Positions 1 to 9,080 of a DNA stretch of 64,000 nt are shown one piece after another. Each line of letters starts with the position of its first letter. The stretch's first letter is position 1. Source of the DNA: Pseudomonas sp. HR96 (GTDB lineage: Bacteria > Pseudomonadota > Gammaproteobacteria > Pseudomonadales > Pseudomonadaceae); the NCBI RefSeq assembly GCF_034059295.1, contig NZ_CP139141.1, positions 1,347,001 through 1,411,000 on the forward strand, given 5' to 3'. The notes beneath the pieces are model-generated. The model ran no database searches and was not told the DNA's origin. It saw only the letters and a program-made list of their open reading frames with translations. Made by a program: the position numbers and the translations under genes.

Positions 1-1257
1 CAGTGGCGTGCTCACGGGCGGCAGCGCGCTCCAATAGAGCTTGTAGCCGAAGGTCAGCGAGTCGCCGGCGACCACCGGTTTCTTCGGCGTCCAGAACGCA
101 ACGATGTTGTCCAGGGTCTCGCCAGTGGTCGACAGCTCCATCAGGTTGACCGAGCCCTCGCCCCACGGCGTGGTTGGCTCGACCCACAGGCTCGGGCGCT
201 GGTTGTACCAGTCGACGGTGTCTTCATAACTGGCGAAGTCGTGGTCGGTCTGGACCAGGCCGAAACCTTTCGGGTTGTTGTCGGCATAGGCGTTGAACTG
301 CAGCTTGGGCGGGTTGTTCAGCGGACGGCAGATCCACTCGCCGTTGCCGCGCCACATGGCCAGGCGATCAGAGTCGTGGATCTGCGGGTGAATGGTGTCG
401 CACATGTGCCGCTCGTCGGTGCCACAGCTGAACATGCTGGTCATGGTCGAAATGCCCAGCTGTTCGATGTCGGTACGCGCATTGATGTGCGCGGTGACTT
501 CCATCACCACCTGTTCGGCCTGGCAGTCGATGTCGAAGCGGTAGGCGCCGGTGGCGCTCGGCGAGTCGAGCAGGGCGTAGACCACGAAGCGGGTGCCGTC
601 CTTGGTCGGGCTTTCGAACCAGAACTTGGTGAAATCGGGAAACTCTTCCTGCTTGTGGGCGTAGGTGTCGATGGCCAGGCCACGGGCCGACAGACCGTAC
701 TGGCCGGTCTTGTCCACGGCGCGAAAGTAGCTGGCGCCGAGGAACGAGAGAATGTCGTGGTGGTCGATTTCCGGTTGCTTGAACAGGCGAAAACCAGCGA
801 AGCCGAGGTCGCCGGTCAACTGCTTGGTGTCGACCCCGGCGTTCTCGTACTTGAACAGCGACGGGCGGAAGTGCACCTCGCGCGCCTGCTGGCTGTCCTT
901 GTCGACGCTGTACATGCGCACCGGCTGCTTGAAGTCCATGCCGACGTGGAAGAACTGCACGTCCAGTTGGCCATTGAGCTCTTTCCACAGCGAGTGGTTG
1001 GCGTCGTATTTGATGGCGTTGAATTGCAGCGGCTGCAATTTGGCCAGGGTCGGTGGCAGCACTTCTTTGCCGTTGACGTATGGCGCGCCGGCCATTTTCT
1101 TCGCCTCGGCCTGCAGCCAATCGAAGTCGAAGTGCTCGCTGTCGCCATTGGCGGCGGCGCCAGCGGCGAACACGCGCGCGCTCAGAAGGCCAGTAGCCGA
1201 CAGCCCGGTGTAGGCGGCCAGGGCCATGGAGGCCTTGAGAATATTCCTGCGATGCAT
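1..1257 (-). CDS. opgD: Glucan biosynthesis protein D (OpgD/MdoD), 3' part cut off by window edge
   Basis: Periplasmic protein of osmoregulated periplasmic glucan (OPG) synthesis, thought to shape the glucan backbone. I read 419 codons on the minus strand from an ATG at 1257. The C-terminal part lies beyond base 1; family members are usually about 530-550 residues. The N-terminus MHRRNILKA carries a twin arginine at residues 3-4 followed by a hydrophobic stretch and an A-x-A-like cleavage region, so Tat export is expected, as for E. coli OpgD. The mature part has the family's opening [14 protein letters not shown] and segments such as [15 protein letters not shown] and [15 protein letters not shown]. 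It stands alone here; the gene on its upstream side is an unrelated antitoxin. The paralogue OpgG is less likely because OpgG normally has a Sec signal. Confidence 0.93.
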   Translation of the reverse strand, partial: MHRRNILKASMALAAYTGLSATGLLSARVFAAGAAANGDSEHFDFDWLQAEAKKMAGAPYVNGKEVLPPTLAKLQPLQFNAIKYDANHSLWKELNGQLDVQFFHVGMDFKQPVRMYSVDKDSQQAREVHFRPSLFKYENAGVDTKQLTGDLGFAGFRLFKQPEIDHHDILSFLGASYFRAVDKTGQYGLSARGLAIDTYAHKQEEFPDFTKFWFESPTKDGTRFVVYALLDSPSATGAYRFDIDCQAEQVVMEVTAHINARTDIEQLGISTMTSMFSCGTDERHMCDTIHPQIHDSDRLAMWRGNGEWICRPLNNPPKLQFNAYADNNPKGFGLVQTDHDFASYEDTVDWYNQRPSLWVEPTTPWGEGSVNLMELSTTGETLDNIVAFWTPKKPVVAGDSLTFGYKLYWSALPPVSTPL

Positions 1258-1496
1258 GGGTCAACCTGTCATGAATGAATCCGGCCGCTTCCTGCGCCCT
1301 GGAAAGATTGAAATGTAGGTTCGGGCATGCCCTCGTCCAAACTCGGCGAACTTTAAACAGATAACGTTCAGCTGAATCGGTTCGCAGGAAATTTAATTTT
1401 TTTGCCTGAGGCGGGCTTGTAAATGGACGGGCGCTTGACTGTCATCAGGATCAGGGCGACTGCACCCAGTTCTCCATAGGAGGTAGCGGGCCGGAA
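1258..1496. other. Intergenic stretch between opgD and the antitoxin gene
   Basis: About 240 bases without a supported gene. It contains an AT-rich patch (about 1385-1405) that could be the opgD promoter. I looked here for a VapC-type toxin after the antitoxin stop and found only an eight-codon open frame (minus-strand ATG near 1478). The toxin is therefore not next to its antitoxin. Confidence 0.6.
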
Positions 1497-1727
1497 TCAA
1501 AAGTCTTCTCGATCCTGAGGGTGGGTATAATCTCGACCATCGATCATGAAATCATCGGGAAGGCTGGCGAGCGCGTCGAATATTGCCGAGGCGTTAATCG
1601 TAATCTGGCGCAGGACTATCTCCTCGCCCCGTCGGAAGATTTCCACCCGGTCCGTATTGAGTCGAAACTCTTTTGGTAGCCTTACTGCCTGGCTGTTACC
1701 TGATTGGAATACTCGAGCGAAAGCCAT
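1497..1727 (-). CDS. VapB-like antitoxin (AbrB/SpoVT fold), no toxin partner
   Basis: Small protein (76 aa) whose N-terminus, MAFARVFQSGNSQAVRLPKE, is the swapped-hairpin AbrB/MazE-type DNA-binding domain of VapB antitoxins (the SGNSQAVRLPKEF signature is diagnostic). The C-terminal half (DALASLPDDFM...REDF) resembles the toxin-binding tail. I chose the ATG at 1727 over a GTG three codons upstream because AGAGAGG lies 8 bases before the ATG. Such genes normally overlap a vapC gene at their 3' end; none is found here. A perfect inverted repeat just upstream suits autoregulation. It may be an orphan acting on a toxin elsewhere, a defence against a plasmid-borne toxin, or a relic. The antitoxin-family call is firm; the function is not. 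Confidence 0.8.
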   Translation of the reverse strand: MAFARVFQSGNSQAVRLPKEFRLNTDRVEIFRRGEEIVLRQITINASAIFDALASLPDDFMIDGRDYTHPQDREDF

Positions 1728-1752
1728 GACCAGCACCTCTCTGGAAAAAATT

Positions 1753-1770
1753 TGCGTAAGTGTATACGCA
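1753..1770. promoter_or_regulatory. Palindromic operator candidate upstream of the VapB-like gene
   Basis: TGCGTA and TACGCA form perfect 6-base arms around a 6-base spacer. On the minus strand the repeat contains TATACA, a possible -10 box, 26-43 bases before the antitoxin start. VapB proteins usually repress their own promoter through such palindromes, so this is a reasonable autoregulatory site (inference). Confidence 0.5.
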
Positions 1771-1796
1771 TCCAGAGGGTGCTAACCCTGCGGACT

Positions 1797-3263
1797 TTAC
1801 CTCCCCACCTTCCACGCATCCCCAGCCGGCGCATTGCCGCGGTCATAGGGCTTGGCCACGACCATGTACACCAGCCCGAGGCCGATCACCACCAGGGTGC
1901 TGACCACCATCGCGTAGTTGACGTACCAGGGTGCGTCGGGGGTGCGTGGCCAGGCCATGTTGACGATCGCCGAAACGCCGTACAGCAGCGCGCCGATGTT
2001 GACCGGCAGGCCCCAGCCGCCGAGGTTGAACTTGCCGCTGGGTTTCCAGCCGCGGGTGCGGGCGTAGAGCGCGCCGAGGACGATCATCTGGAAGGCCAGG
2101 TAGATGCCGATGGCGGCGAAGCTGACGATGGTGGCCACGGCGTCCTGCAGGAAAAAGCCCATGACGATGATCAGCGCCGGCAGCACCCCGGCCACCAACA
2201 GCGCGTTGACCGGCACCTGGGTGCTGGCCGAGAGCTTTTTCAGCGCGCCGCTGCCGATCACCATTTCGTCGCGCGCGTAGGAGTACAGCAGGCGGCTGGC
2301 GGCGGCCTGCAGGCTGATCACGCAGGAGATGAACGAAACCATCACCACGGCCATGATCACCCGCGAGCCGACGCTGCCGAAGGCGTTGTTGAGCACGGTG
2401 GTCACCGGGTCCTTGTCGGTGCCGTTGATTACCGCCTGCATGTCCGGCACGGCGAGGATCAGCGCCAGGCAGGCGAACATCGCCGAGATGCCGCCGATGT
2501 AGATGGTCATGCGCATGGCCACCGGGATCTGCTTGCTCGGGTTGGGGGTTTCCTCGGCGACGTCGCCGCAGGCTTCGAAGCCGTAGTAGAGGAACATGCC
2601 GGCCAGGGAAGCGGTGAGGAAAGCCGGCAGATAGGAGCCGTCGACGCGGATGTCGAAGGTGTTGAACAGTACGCTGAAGGGCTGGTGACGCTCGAAGATC
2701 AGCAGGTAGATGCCGACGATCAACGCCCCGACCAGCTCGCAGACAAAGCCGAACATGGCGATGCGCGCGAGCATCTTGGTGCCGCTGAGGTTGACCAGGG
2801 TGGCGAACAGGGTCAGCACCAGGGCGATGACGATGTTGGTGTTGTTGCTCGGCTCGAAACCCAGCATCACCGCCAGGTAAGGCCCGGCGCCCACCGCCAC
2901 GGCGGCGATGGTCACGCACAGGGCGATCGAATAGACCCAGCCGACCATCCACGCCCAGCGCTTGCCCACCAGGCGCCGCGCCCAGGGATAGACGCCACCG
3001 GAAATCGGAAACTGCGACACCACTTCGCCGAAGATCAGGCACACCAGCATCTGCCCGAAGCCCACCAGCAGGTAGGTCCAGAACATCGGCGGGCCGCCGG
3101 CGGCCAGGCACAGGCCGAACAGCGTGTAGACGCCGACCACCGGTGACAGGTAGGTGAAGCCCAGGGCGAAGTTTTCCCAGAGGCTCATGCTGCGATTGAA
3201 ATTGGAGGTGTAGCCCAGCTGACGCAACTGCTCGGCGTCGCTGTCGTGCTCGAGGGTGCTCAT
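1797..3263 (-). CDS. APC-family amino acid / polyamine permease
   Basis: Inner-membrane transporter of 488 aa with about 12 hydrophobic helices. The region FGEVVSQFPISGGVYPWARR (about residues 85-105) is the conserved third-helix motif of APC amino-acid transporters, and GFEACGDVAEETPNPSKQ matches the loop after helix 6 in eukaryotic-type and GABA-permease-like members. Start: the ATG at 3263 (MSTLEHDSDAEQLRQLGY). The open frame continues 25 codons further upstream, but that part runs into a REP element and lacks family similarity. It lies downstream of, and in the same direction as, the ydc-like dehydrogenase gene, separated by about 165 bases containing the REP pair. Substrate is probably GABA, a polyamine or a related amino acid, from context only. 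Confidence 0.85.
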   Translation of the reverse strand: MSTLEHDSDAEQLRQLGYTSNFNRSMSLWENFALGFTYLSPVVGVYTLFGLCLAAGGPPMFWTYLLVGFGQMLVCLIFGEVVSQFPISGGVYPWARRLVGKRWAWMVGWVYSIALCVTIAAVAVGAGPYLAVMLGFEPSNNTNIVIALVLTLFATLVNLSGTKMLARIAMFGFVCELVGALIVGIYLLIFERHQPFSVLFNTFDIRVDGSYLPAFLTASLAGMFLYYGFEACGDVAEETPNPSKQIPVAMRMTIYIGGISAMFACLALILAVPDMQAVINGTDKDPVTTVLNNAFGSVGSRVIMAVVMVSFISCVISLQAAASRLLYSYARDEMVIGSGALKKLSASTQVPVNALLVAGVLPALIIVMGFFLQDAVATIVSFAAIGIYLAFQMIVLGALYARTRGWKPSGKFNLGGWGLPVNIGALLYGVSAIVNMAWPRTPDAPWYVNYAMVVSTLVVIGLGLVYMVVAKPYDRGNAPAGDAWKVGR

Positions 3264-3322
3264 GGATCGGTTTGCTCCGTAGGGTGGGGCGGCAGGTTTT
3301 TTATGGTTATGGCCAGGCGGCT

Positions 3323-3401
3323 CGTGGGAGCGGGCCAAGCCCGCGAGCTCTTTTTAGTCAAGCCGGCCTTGCGGCTCTCGCGGGCTGCGCCCGCTCCCAC
3401 G
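3323..3401. repeat. REP doublet (BIME) between permease and dehydrogenase genes
   Basis: Two head-to-head copies of the common Pseudomonas REP palindrome. Arms CGTGGGAGCGGG (3323-3334) and CCCGCTCCCACG (3390-3401) are exact reverse complements, and each copy has its own inner hairpin (GCGGGCC..GCCCGC type). The location, between two co-oriented genes, is typical. Confidence 0.85.
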
Positions 3402-3427
3402 ATGGCCGCAAGATCCGTGGGCTTGCA

Positions 3428-4852
3428 TCAATGTTTGAACATCACATGGCGGATCACCGTGTAGTCCTCCAGCCCGTACATCGACATGTCCTTGCCGTAG
3501 CCCGAGAGCTTCTGGCCGCCGTGGGGCATTTCGCTGACCAGCATGAAGTGCGTGTTGACCCAGGTGCAGCCGTACTGCAGGCGGGCGGTGAGGCGGTGGG
3601 CGCGGCCGACATCCTGGGTCCAGACCGAAGAGGCGAGGCCGTAGTCCGAATCATTGGCCCAGCCCAGCACCTGCGCCTCGTCGTCGAAGCGGGTGACCGA
3701 GACCACCGGACCGAACACCTCGCGGCGCACGATCTCGTCATCCTGCTGGGCATCGGCCAGGAGCGTGGGCTGGAAGAAGTAGCCATCGCCCTCGACCGCC
3801 TTGCCGCCGGTGACCAGGCGAATGTGCGGCTGCGCCACGGCGCGCTCGACGAAGCCGGCGACGCGGTCGCGGTGCTGGGCGCTGATCAGCGGGCCCAGCT
3901 CGGTGTCCGGGTCGTCCTGCAGCCCGACCTTGATGCTGCTGACCGCCGCGCCGAGCTTTTCTACAAAACGCTCGTAGATGCCGGCCTGGGCGTAGATGCG
4001 GCAGGCCGCCGTGCAGTCCTGGCCGGCGTTGTAGAAACCAAAGGTGCGGATGCCCGCGACTGCCGCGTCGATGTCGGCGTCGTCGAAGATGATCACCGGG
4101 GCCTTGCCGCCCAGCTCCATGTGCATGCGCTTGACGCTGTCGCTGGTGCTGGAAATGATGTTGGCGCCAGTGGCGATCGAGCCGGTCAGCGAGACCATGC
4201 GCACCTTGGGATGGTTGACCAGCGGCGCACCGACACTGGCGCCGCGGCCGAACACCAGGTTGAGCACGCCCGCGGGAAAGATCTCGCTGGCCAGCTCGGC
4301 CAGGCGCAGGGCGGTCAGCGGGGTCTGCTCGGAAGGCTTGAGCACCACGGTGTTGCCGGCCGCCAGGGCCGGGGCGATCTTCCAGGCGACCATCATCAGT
4401 GGGTAGTTCCACGGCGCGATGGAAGCGATCACCCCCACCGGGTCGCGGCGGATCATCGAGGTGTGGCCCGGCAGATACTCGCCGGCCGCCGAGCCGCCGA
4501 GGCAGCGGGTGGCGCCGGCGAAGAAGCGGAACACGTCGGCGATGGCCGGGATTTCGTCGTTGAGCGCCGCGTGGTAGGGCTTGCCGCAGTTGTTCGACTC
4601 CAGTTGCGCCAGCTCCTCGGCATGGGCCTCGATGGCGTCGGCCAGCTTGAGCAGCAGCAGCGAGCGGTCTTTCGGGGTCGTCTGCGACCAACTGTCGAAC
4701 GCTGCGTCGGCGGCGCGCACGGCGGCGTCGACCTGGGCTTCGCTGGCCTCGTGAATCTCGACCAGCACGCTTCCCAGCGCCGGGTTGAACACCGCTTGCA
4801 GCGGGCCTTCGCCGGGCACCAGCTGGCCATTGATGAGCAATTGCGTCTGCAT
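3428..4852 (-). CDS. Gamma-aminobutyraldehyde dehydrogenase (PatD/YdcW type), copy 1
   Basis: NAD-dependent aldehyde dehydrogenase of 474 aa, predicted to oxidise 4-aminobutyraldehyde (from putrescine) or a similar aminoaldehyde. Visible are the NAD-binding and substrate stretch [21 protein letters not shown] (about 147-167, with the usual Lys and Pro), catalytic-base Glu246 in MELGGK and nucleophile Cys280 in GQDCTAACR. The length is right for the family. Start: ATG at 4852, with AAGGAG 7-10 bases upstream; a longer frame of 16 codons overlaps the previous gene's stop. It is the last gene of a minus-strand run behind a YdcSTUV-like importer, exactly the place of ydcW/patD in E. coli. A paralogue lies at the other end of the cluster. 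Confidence 0.85.
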   Translation of the reverse strand: MQTQLLINGQLVPGEGPLQAVFNPALGSVLVEIHEASEAQVDAAVRAADAAFDSWSQTTPKDRSLLLLKLADAIEAHAEELAQLESNNCGKPYHAALNDEIPAIADVFRFFAGATRCLGGSAAGEYLPGHTSMIRRDPVGVIASIAPWNYPLMMVAWKIAPALAAGNTVVLKPSEQTPLTALRLAELASEIFPAGVLNLVFGRGASVGAPLVNHPKVRMVSLTGSIATGANIISSTSDSVKRMHMELGGKAPVIIFDDADIDAAVAGIRTFGFYNAGQDCTAACRIYAQAGIYERFVEKLGAAVSSIKVGLQDDPDTELGPLISAQHRDRVAGFVERAVAQPHIRLVTGGKAVEGDGYFFQPTLLADAQQDDEIVRREVFGPVVSVTRFDDEAQVLGWANDSDYGLASSVWTQDVGRAHRLTARLQYGCTWVNTHFMLVSEMPHGGQKLSGYGKDMSMYGLEDYTVIRHVMFKH

Positions 4853-4865
4853 GAGCTTTCTCCTT

Positions 4866-5672
4866 TTATTTTTCGCTGCCGGCGACGGTCTCGCCGCCAC
4901 GGGTCAGGTAATAGGCGCCGAGAATCGGCAGCATGGTCACCAGCATCACCAGCATGGCCACCACGTTGGTCACCGGCACGTCGCGCGGCCGGCTGAGCTG
5001 GTTGAGCAGCCAGATGGGCAGCGTGCGTTCGTTTCCGGCGGTGAAGGTGGTGACAATGATTTCGTCGAACGACAGGGCGAACGCCAGCATGCCGCCGGCC
5101 AGCAGGGCCGAGCCCAGGTTGGGCAGGATGATGTAGCGAAAGGTCTGCCAGCCGTCGGCGCCCAGGTCCATCGAGGCTTCCACCAGGCTGTGCGAGGTGC
5201 GCCGCAGGCGGGCGATGACGTTGTTGTAGACGATCACCACGCAGAAAGTGGCGTGGCCAATGACGATGGTGAACAGCCCAGGCTCGATGCCCAGGGTCTT
5301 GAACGCCGACAGCAGCGCCAGGCCGGTGACGATGCCGGGCAGGGCGATCGGCAGGATCAGCATCAGCGAGATGCCGTCCTTGCCGAAGAAATGCCGCCGA
5401 TACAGCGCCGCCGACGCCAGGGTGCCGAGCACCAGGGCGATTGCCGTGGCCAGGCAGGCGACCTGCAACGACAGCTTGATCGCATCCAGCACGTCGGGCC
5501 GGCCCAGGGCCGCGCTGAACCACTTGAGGGTGAAGCCCCGGGGCGGGAAGCTGAACGCGGCGTCCTCGGTGTTGAAGGCGTAGACGAAGATGATCAGGAT
5601 CGGGAAGTGCAGGAACACCAGCCCGCCCCAGGCAGCCAGGCGCAGGCCCAGTGGCGCTTTGTCAGAGTGCAT
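4866..5672 (-). CDS. ydcV: ABC transporter permease, YdcV/PotC-like
   Basis: Inner-membrane permease (268 aa, about six helices) of a spermidine/putrescine-type importer. The binding-protein-dependent transport signature [20 protein letters not shown] (the EAA loop that touches the ATPase) is at about residues 165-185. It overlaps the preceding permease gene by 11 bases and is followed after 13 bases by the dehydrogenase, so translation is probably coupled. Substrate range of the family includes putrescine, spermidine and, for E. coli YdcSTUV, possibly GABA-related compounds. The symbol is by synteny with E. coli ydcSTUVW. Confidence 0.85.
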   Translation of the reverse strand: MHSDKAPLGLRLAAWGGLVFLHFPILIIFVYAFNTEDAAFSFPPRGFTLKWFSAALGRPDVLDAIKLSLQVACLATAIALVLGTLASAALYRRHFFGKDGISLMLILPIALPGIVTGLALLSAFKTLGIEPGLFTIVIGHATFCVVIVYNNVIARLRRTSHSLVEASMDLGADGWQTFRYIILPNLGSALLAGGMLAFALSFDEIIVTTFTAGNERTLPIWLLNQLSRPRDVPVTNVVAMLVMLVTMLPILGAYYLTRGGETVAGSEK

Positions 5673-6615
5673 CGAAGGCCCCCAGGCGTTTGACGATGGC
5701 GAGGTAGATAGCGATCAGCACGATCGGCACCAGGGTGAAGGCGGCGGCCATGGGCATGTTGCCGATTGCTCCCTGCTGCACGTAGACCATGCCGCCGATG
5801 AAGTAGCCGGGCGGGCCCACCAGCTGCGGCACGATGAAGTCGCCCAGGGTCAGCGAGAAGGTGAAGATCGAGCCGGCGGCGATGCCCGGCACCGCCAGCG
5901 GTAACACGATCTGCGCGAAGGTCTGCCGTGGCGTTGCACCGAGGTCGGCCGAGGCCTGCAGCAGCGACGGCGGCAGGCGCTCCAGTGCGGCCTGGATCGG
6001 CAGGATCATGAACGGCAGCCAGATGTACACGAACACCAGAAAGCGCCCCAACTGCGAGGTCGACAGCGTGCTGCCGCCAATCCCCGGAATGCCCAGCAGC
6101 CACTGGAGCAGCGGTTCCAGCCCGGCCTGCTGGACGAACCACTGGGCCACGCCGCCCTTGGCCAGCAGCAGGGTCCAGGCGTAGGCCTTGACGATGTAGC
6201 TGGCCCACATCGGCATCATCACCGCGATGTAGAAGAACGCCTTGGTCTTGCCGCGGGTGTAGCGCGCCATGTAGTAGGCGATGGGGAACGCCAACACGGC
6301 GCTGGCCAGTGACACCGCCACGGCCATCGCCAGGGTGCGCTGGAGGATGTCGAAGTTGGCCGGGGCGAACAGCCCGGCCAGATTCGCCAGGGTCAGGTCG
6401 GGGGTGACCGTCATGCTGAAGTCGTCGAAGGTATAGAACCCTTGCCACAGCAGGTTGAGCAGCGAGCCCAGGTAGATCGCCCCGAACCACAGCAGCGGCG
6501 GCACCAGCAGCAGTGCCAGGTACAGGTTGGGCTTGCGGTACAACAGGTTGCACAGCTTGCGCAGCGGGCCGCGCTGCACGCTCGGCTCGGCCTGGTCCAG
6601 GGTCAGGTTGATCAC
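5662..6615 (-). CDS. ydcU: ABC transporter permease, YdcU/PotB-like
   Basis: First membrane subunit (317 aa) of the importer, longer than its partner because of an N-terminal cytoplasmic and periplasmic extension. The EAA-type loop [20 protein letters not shown] is near residues 215-235. Its start overlaps the end of the ATPase gene by 4 bases (ATGA type) and its end overlaps the next permease by 11 bases, marking a tight operon. Together with the neighbouring permease it forms the heterodimeric channel. Confidence 0.85.
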   Translation of the reverse strand: MINLTLDQAEPSVQRGPLRKLCNLLYRKPNLYLALLLVPPLLWFGAIYLGSLLNLLWQGFYTFDDFSMTVTPDLTLANLAGLFAPANFDILQRTLAMAVAVSLASAVLAFPIAYYMARYTRGKTKAFFYIAVMMPMWASYIVKAYAWTLLLAKGGVAQWFVQQAGLEPLLQWLLGIPGIGGSTLSTSQLGRFLVFVYIWLPFMILPIQAALERLPPSLLQASADLGATPRQTFAQIVLPLAVPGIAAGSIFTFSLTLGDFIVPQLVGPPGYFIGGMVYVQQGAIGNMPMAAAFTLVPIVLIAIYLAIVKRLGAFDAL

Positions 6616-7655
6616 AGCGCACCGCCGGCGCTGCTGTCGTGCAGCGCGACCATGGCTTCACGCGGCCAGCGTGCGGTCAGGCGCAGGCCGGTGCGCAGCG
6701 GGTCGACGGCTTCCTGCCATTGGCTGTTGGCCTGGCTGACGCTGAGGGTCTGGCCGTTGTCCAGGCGCAGTTCGTAGCGCGTGGCGCTGCCCTGGTACTG
6801 AATGTCGTGCAACAGCCCGCTGACCCGCACCTCGTGGCTGTCGGCGGCCGGCTCGCTGCCCAGCAGGATGTGCTCCGGGCGAATCGAGAACGGCAGTGAA
6901 GAGCCGCTCAGCTGCTCGGCCAACTCGCCGCGCAGCACGTTGGAGGTGCCGACGAACTCGGCGACGAAGGTGGTCGCCGGGCGCATGTACAGGTTGCGCG
7001 GGGTGTCGACCTGCTCGATGCGGCCCTTGTTGAATACCGCCACGCGGTCGGACATCGACAGCGCCTCGGTCTGGTCGTGGGTCACGAAGATGAAGGTGAT
7101 GCCCAGCTGGCGCTGCAGCTTCTTCAATTCGCCCTGCATCTGCTCGCGCAGCTTGAGGTCCAGCGCCCCCAGCGGCTCGTCCAGCAGCAACACCCGCGGC
7201 CGGTTGACCAGCGCCCGTGCCAGGGCCACGCGCTGGCGCTGGCCGCCGGACATCTGCGCCGGCTTGCGCTCGCCAAAGCCGTCGAGGGCGACCATCGCCA
7301 GCGCCTCCTCGGCGCGCGCCAGGCGCTCGGCCCGGGCCACGCCCTTGACCTTGAGGCCGTAGGCGACGTTGTCGCGCACGTTCATGTGCGGGAACAGTGC
7401 GTAATCCTGGAACACCGTGTTGACGTCGCGCTCGTAGGGCGGCACGCCGGCGGCCTCGGCGCCATGGATACGGATCGAGCCGCTGCTCGGTTGTTCGAAG
7501 CCGGCGATCAGGCGCAGGCAGGTGGTCTTGCCCGAGCCCGACGGGCCGAGCATGGAAAAGAACTCTCCGTCCTGGATATCGATGCTGACCCGGTCGACAG
7601 CCTTGACCTCGCCGAACAGTCGGGAAACGTGGGTGAACTGGACGGCGAGCGTCAT
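6612..7655 (-). CDS. ydcT: ABC transporter ATP-binding protein, YdcT/PotA-like
   Basis: Cytoplasmic ATPase (347 aa) that powers the importer. Walker A GPSGSGKT is at residues 37-44, Q-loop near 83 (VFQDYALFP), signature SGGQRQR from 136, Walker B VLLLDEP with D159 and the switch His in VTHDQTEAL. The last third is a TOBE domain as in PotA. Start: ATG at 7655, preceded by an AGGAGG-like site. It follows the binding-protein gene after a 169-base gap that contains two hairpins, so its expression may be set lower than that of the binding protein. Confidence 0.9.
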   Translation of the reverse strand: MTLAVQFTHVSRLFGEVKAVDRVSIDIQDGEFFSMLGPSGSGKTTCLRLIAGFEQPSSGSIRIHGAEAAGVPPYERDVNTVFQDYALFPHMNVRDNVAYGLKVKGVARAERLARAEEALAMVALDGFGERKPAQMSGGQRQRVALARALVNRPRVLLLDEPLGALDLKLREQMQGELKKLQRQLGITFIFVTHDQTEALSMSDRVAVFNKGRIEQVDTPRNLYMRPATTFVAEFVGTSNVLRGELAEQLSGSSLPFSIRPEHILLGSEPAADSHEVRVSGLLHDIQYQGSATRYELRLDNGQTLSVSQANSQWQEAVDPLRTGLRLTARWPREAMVALHDSSAGGAL

Positions 7656-7706
7656 GAGGCCTCCTGCTTGGGAAAGCTGGGAATCGGTTTCTGGAATCGG
7701 TTATTG

Positions 7707-7766
7707 GCCGGGCCTGCCCGGCAACAGCGACTGCTGGCCAGGTCCCGCAGGACCGGGCTTGCCCGG
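7707..7766. repeat. Two short palindromes between binding-protein and ATPase genes
   Basis: GCCGGGCCTGCCCGGC (7707-7722) and CCGGGCTTGCCCGG (7753-7766) are near-perfect palindromes in the ydcS-ydcT gap. Neither is followed by a T run on the minus strand. They may stabilise the upstream message or partly attenuate transcription, a common arrangement after binding-protein genes (inference). Confidence 0.45.
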
Positions 7767-7824
7767 GAAGGCCATCACGCCGACCCCGAGCAACCTCTGT
7801 CCTGCACGACCGGCCCTGGGCGAA

Positions 7825-8976
7825 TCAGCGCCCGCCCATGATCGCGATGTAATCCTGGGTCCAGCGCGAGTAGGGCACGAACTTGCCGCCTTCGGCCTGC
7901 GGGGTGGTCCAGAAGGCAATCTTGCCGAACTGGTCGAAGCCGTTGGTGGCGCAGCCCTCGGCGCCGAGCAGTTCGCTGGCCTTGCATGCCGCCGGCACCG
8001 CCGGCAACGAACCGAACCAGGCCGCGACGTCCCCCTGCACCTTGGGCTGCAGCGACCAGTCCATCCACTTGTAGGCGCAGTTGGGGTGCTTGGCGTCGGC
8101 GTGCAGCATGGTGGTGTCGGCCCACCCGGTGGCGCCTTCCTTGGGAATGGTCGAGGCCACGTGCTGCTTGTCGGCCAGCAGGCCATTGACCATGTAGCCC
8201 CAGGAGCTACTCGCGACCACACCTTCGTTCTTGACGTCGCTCATTTGCACCGTGGCGTCATGCCAGTAGCGGTGGATCAGCGCGTGTTGCTGGCGCAGCA
8301 GGTCGAGCACCGCCTTGTACTGGGTTTCGGTCAGCTGGTAGGGGTTGTTGATGCCCAGCTCCGGCTTGGCGCTCTTGAGGTACAGGGCCGCATCGGCGAT
8401 GTAGATCGGCCCGTCATAGGCCTGCACGCGGCCCTTGTTGGGCTTGCCGTCGGGCAGGTTCTGCGGTTCGAAGACCACGCTCCAGCTGGTCGGCGCGGTC
8501 TTGAATACGTCGGTGTTGTACAGCAGCACGTTGGGACCCCACTGGTAAGGGGTGCCGTAGGTCTGCTTGTCGACCACGTACCAGCTGCCGTCCTTGAGGC
8601 GCGGGTCAAGGTTTTTCCAGTTGGGGATCAGCGCCGTGTTGATCGGCTGCACGCGCTTGCCGGCCACCAGCCGCAGCGAGGCATCGCCCGAGGCGGTGAC
8701 CAGGTCGTAGCCGCCCTTGCTCATCAGGCTGACCATTTCGTCGGAGGTGGCCGCGGTCTTGACGTTGACCTTGCAGCCGGTTTCCTTCTCGAAGCCGGTG
8801 ACCCAGTCATAGGCCTTGTCGCTCTCGCCGCGCTCGATATAGCCCGGCCAGGCGACGATATCCAGCTCGCCTTCGCCCGCGCCTACGGCCTTGAGCGGCT
8901 CGGCGGCCTGGACGCCACAGCTGCCCATCAGCAACGTGGTCAATGCGCTCAACAGTGCGGTCTTGTGCACAAACAT
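7825..8976 (-). CDS. ydcS: ABC transporter periplasmic binding protein, YdcS/PotD-like
   Basis: Secreted solute-binding protein of 383 aa. The N-terminus MFVHKTALLSALTTLLMGSC with cleavage around VQA-AEP is a Sec signal peptide. The mature part begins GELDIVAWPGYIERG, the form seen in polyamine-family binding proteins, and includes DYVTASGDAS-like and YKWMDWSLQP segments. Start: ATG at 8976 with AGAGGGAT 6-12 bases upstream. It is the first transporter gene of the run and follows the second dehydrogenase after a 104-base gap. The ligand is a polyamine or related amine, inferred from family and from the flanking dehydrogenases. Confidence 0.88.
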   Translation of the reverse strand: MFVHKTALLSALTTLLMGSCGVQAAEPLKAVGAGEGELDIVAWPGYIERGESDKAYDWVTGFEKETGCKVNVKTAATSDEMVSLMSKGGYDLVTASGDASLRLVAGKRVQPINTALIPNWKNLDPRLKDGSWYVVDKQTYGTPYQWGPNVLLYNTDVFKTAPTSWSVVFEPQNLPDGKPNKGRVQAYDGPIYIADAALYLKSAKPELGINNPYQLTETQYKAVLDLLRQQHALIHRYWHDATVQMSDVKNEGVVASSSWGYMVNGLLADKQHVASTIPKEGATGWADTTMLHADAKHPNCAYKWMDWSLQPKVQGDVAAWFGSLPAVPAACKASELLGAEGCATNGFDQFGKIAFWTTPQAEGGKFVPYSRWTQDYIAIMGGR

Positions 8977-9080
8977 GGTGATCCCTCTTCTTCAAATTAT
9001 GTTCGGGGCAGTTGTGAACAGGTCAATCGGTGAAGTTGTTGTTATGGGTGCTGCAGGCCACGCGGGTCACGCACTGCCCC

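Noticed and set aside
1776..1789. AGGGT-GCTA-ACCCT hairpin as terminator of the APC permease gene
   Set aside because: Only a 5-bp stem, with no T run on the minus strand, and it abuts the antitoxin promoter palindrome; too weak to call.
3272..4996. A 574-codon plus-strand frame opposite the first dehydrogenase
   Set aside because: Shadow frame of a strongly conserved dehydrogenase on the other strand; repetitive His/Gly/Arg/Ala-rich translation typical of such shadows.
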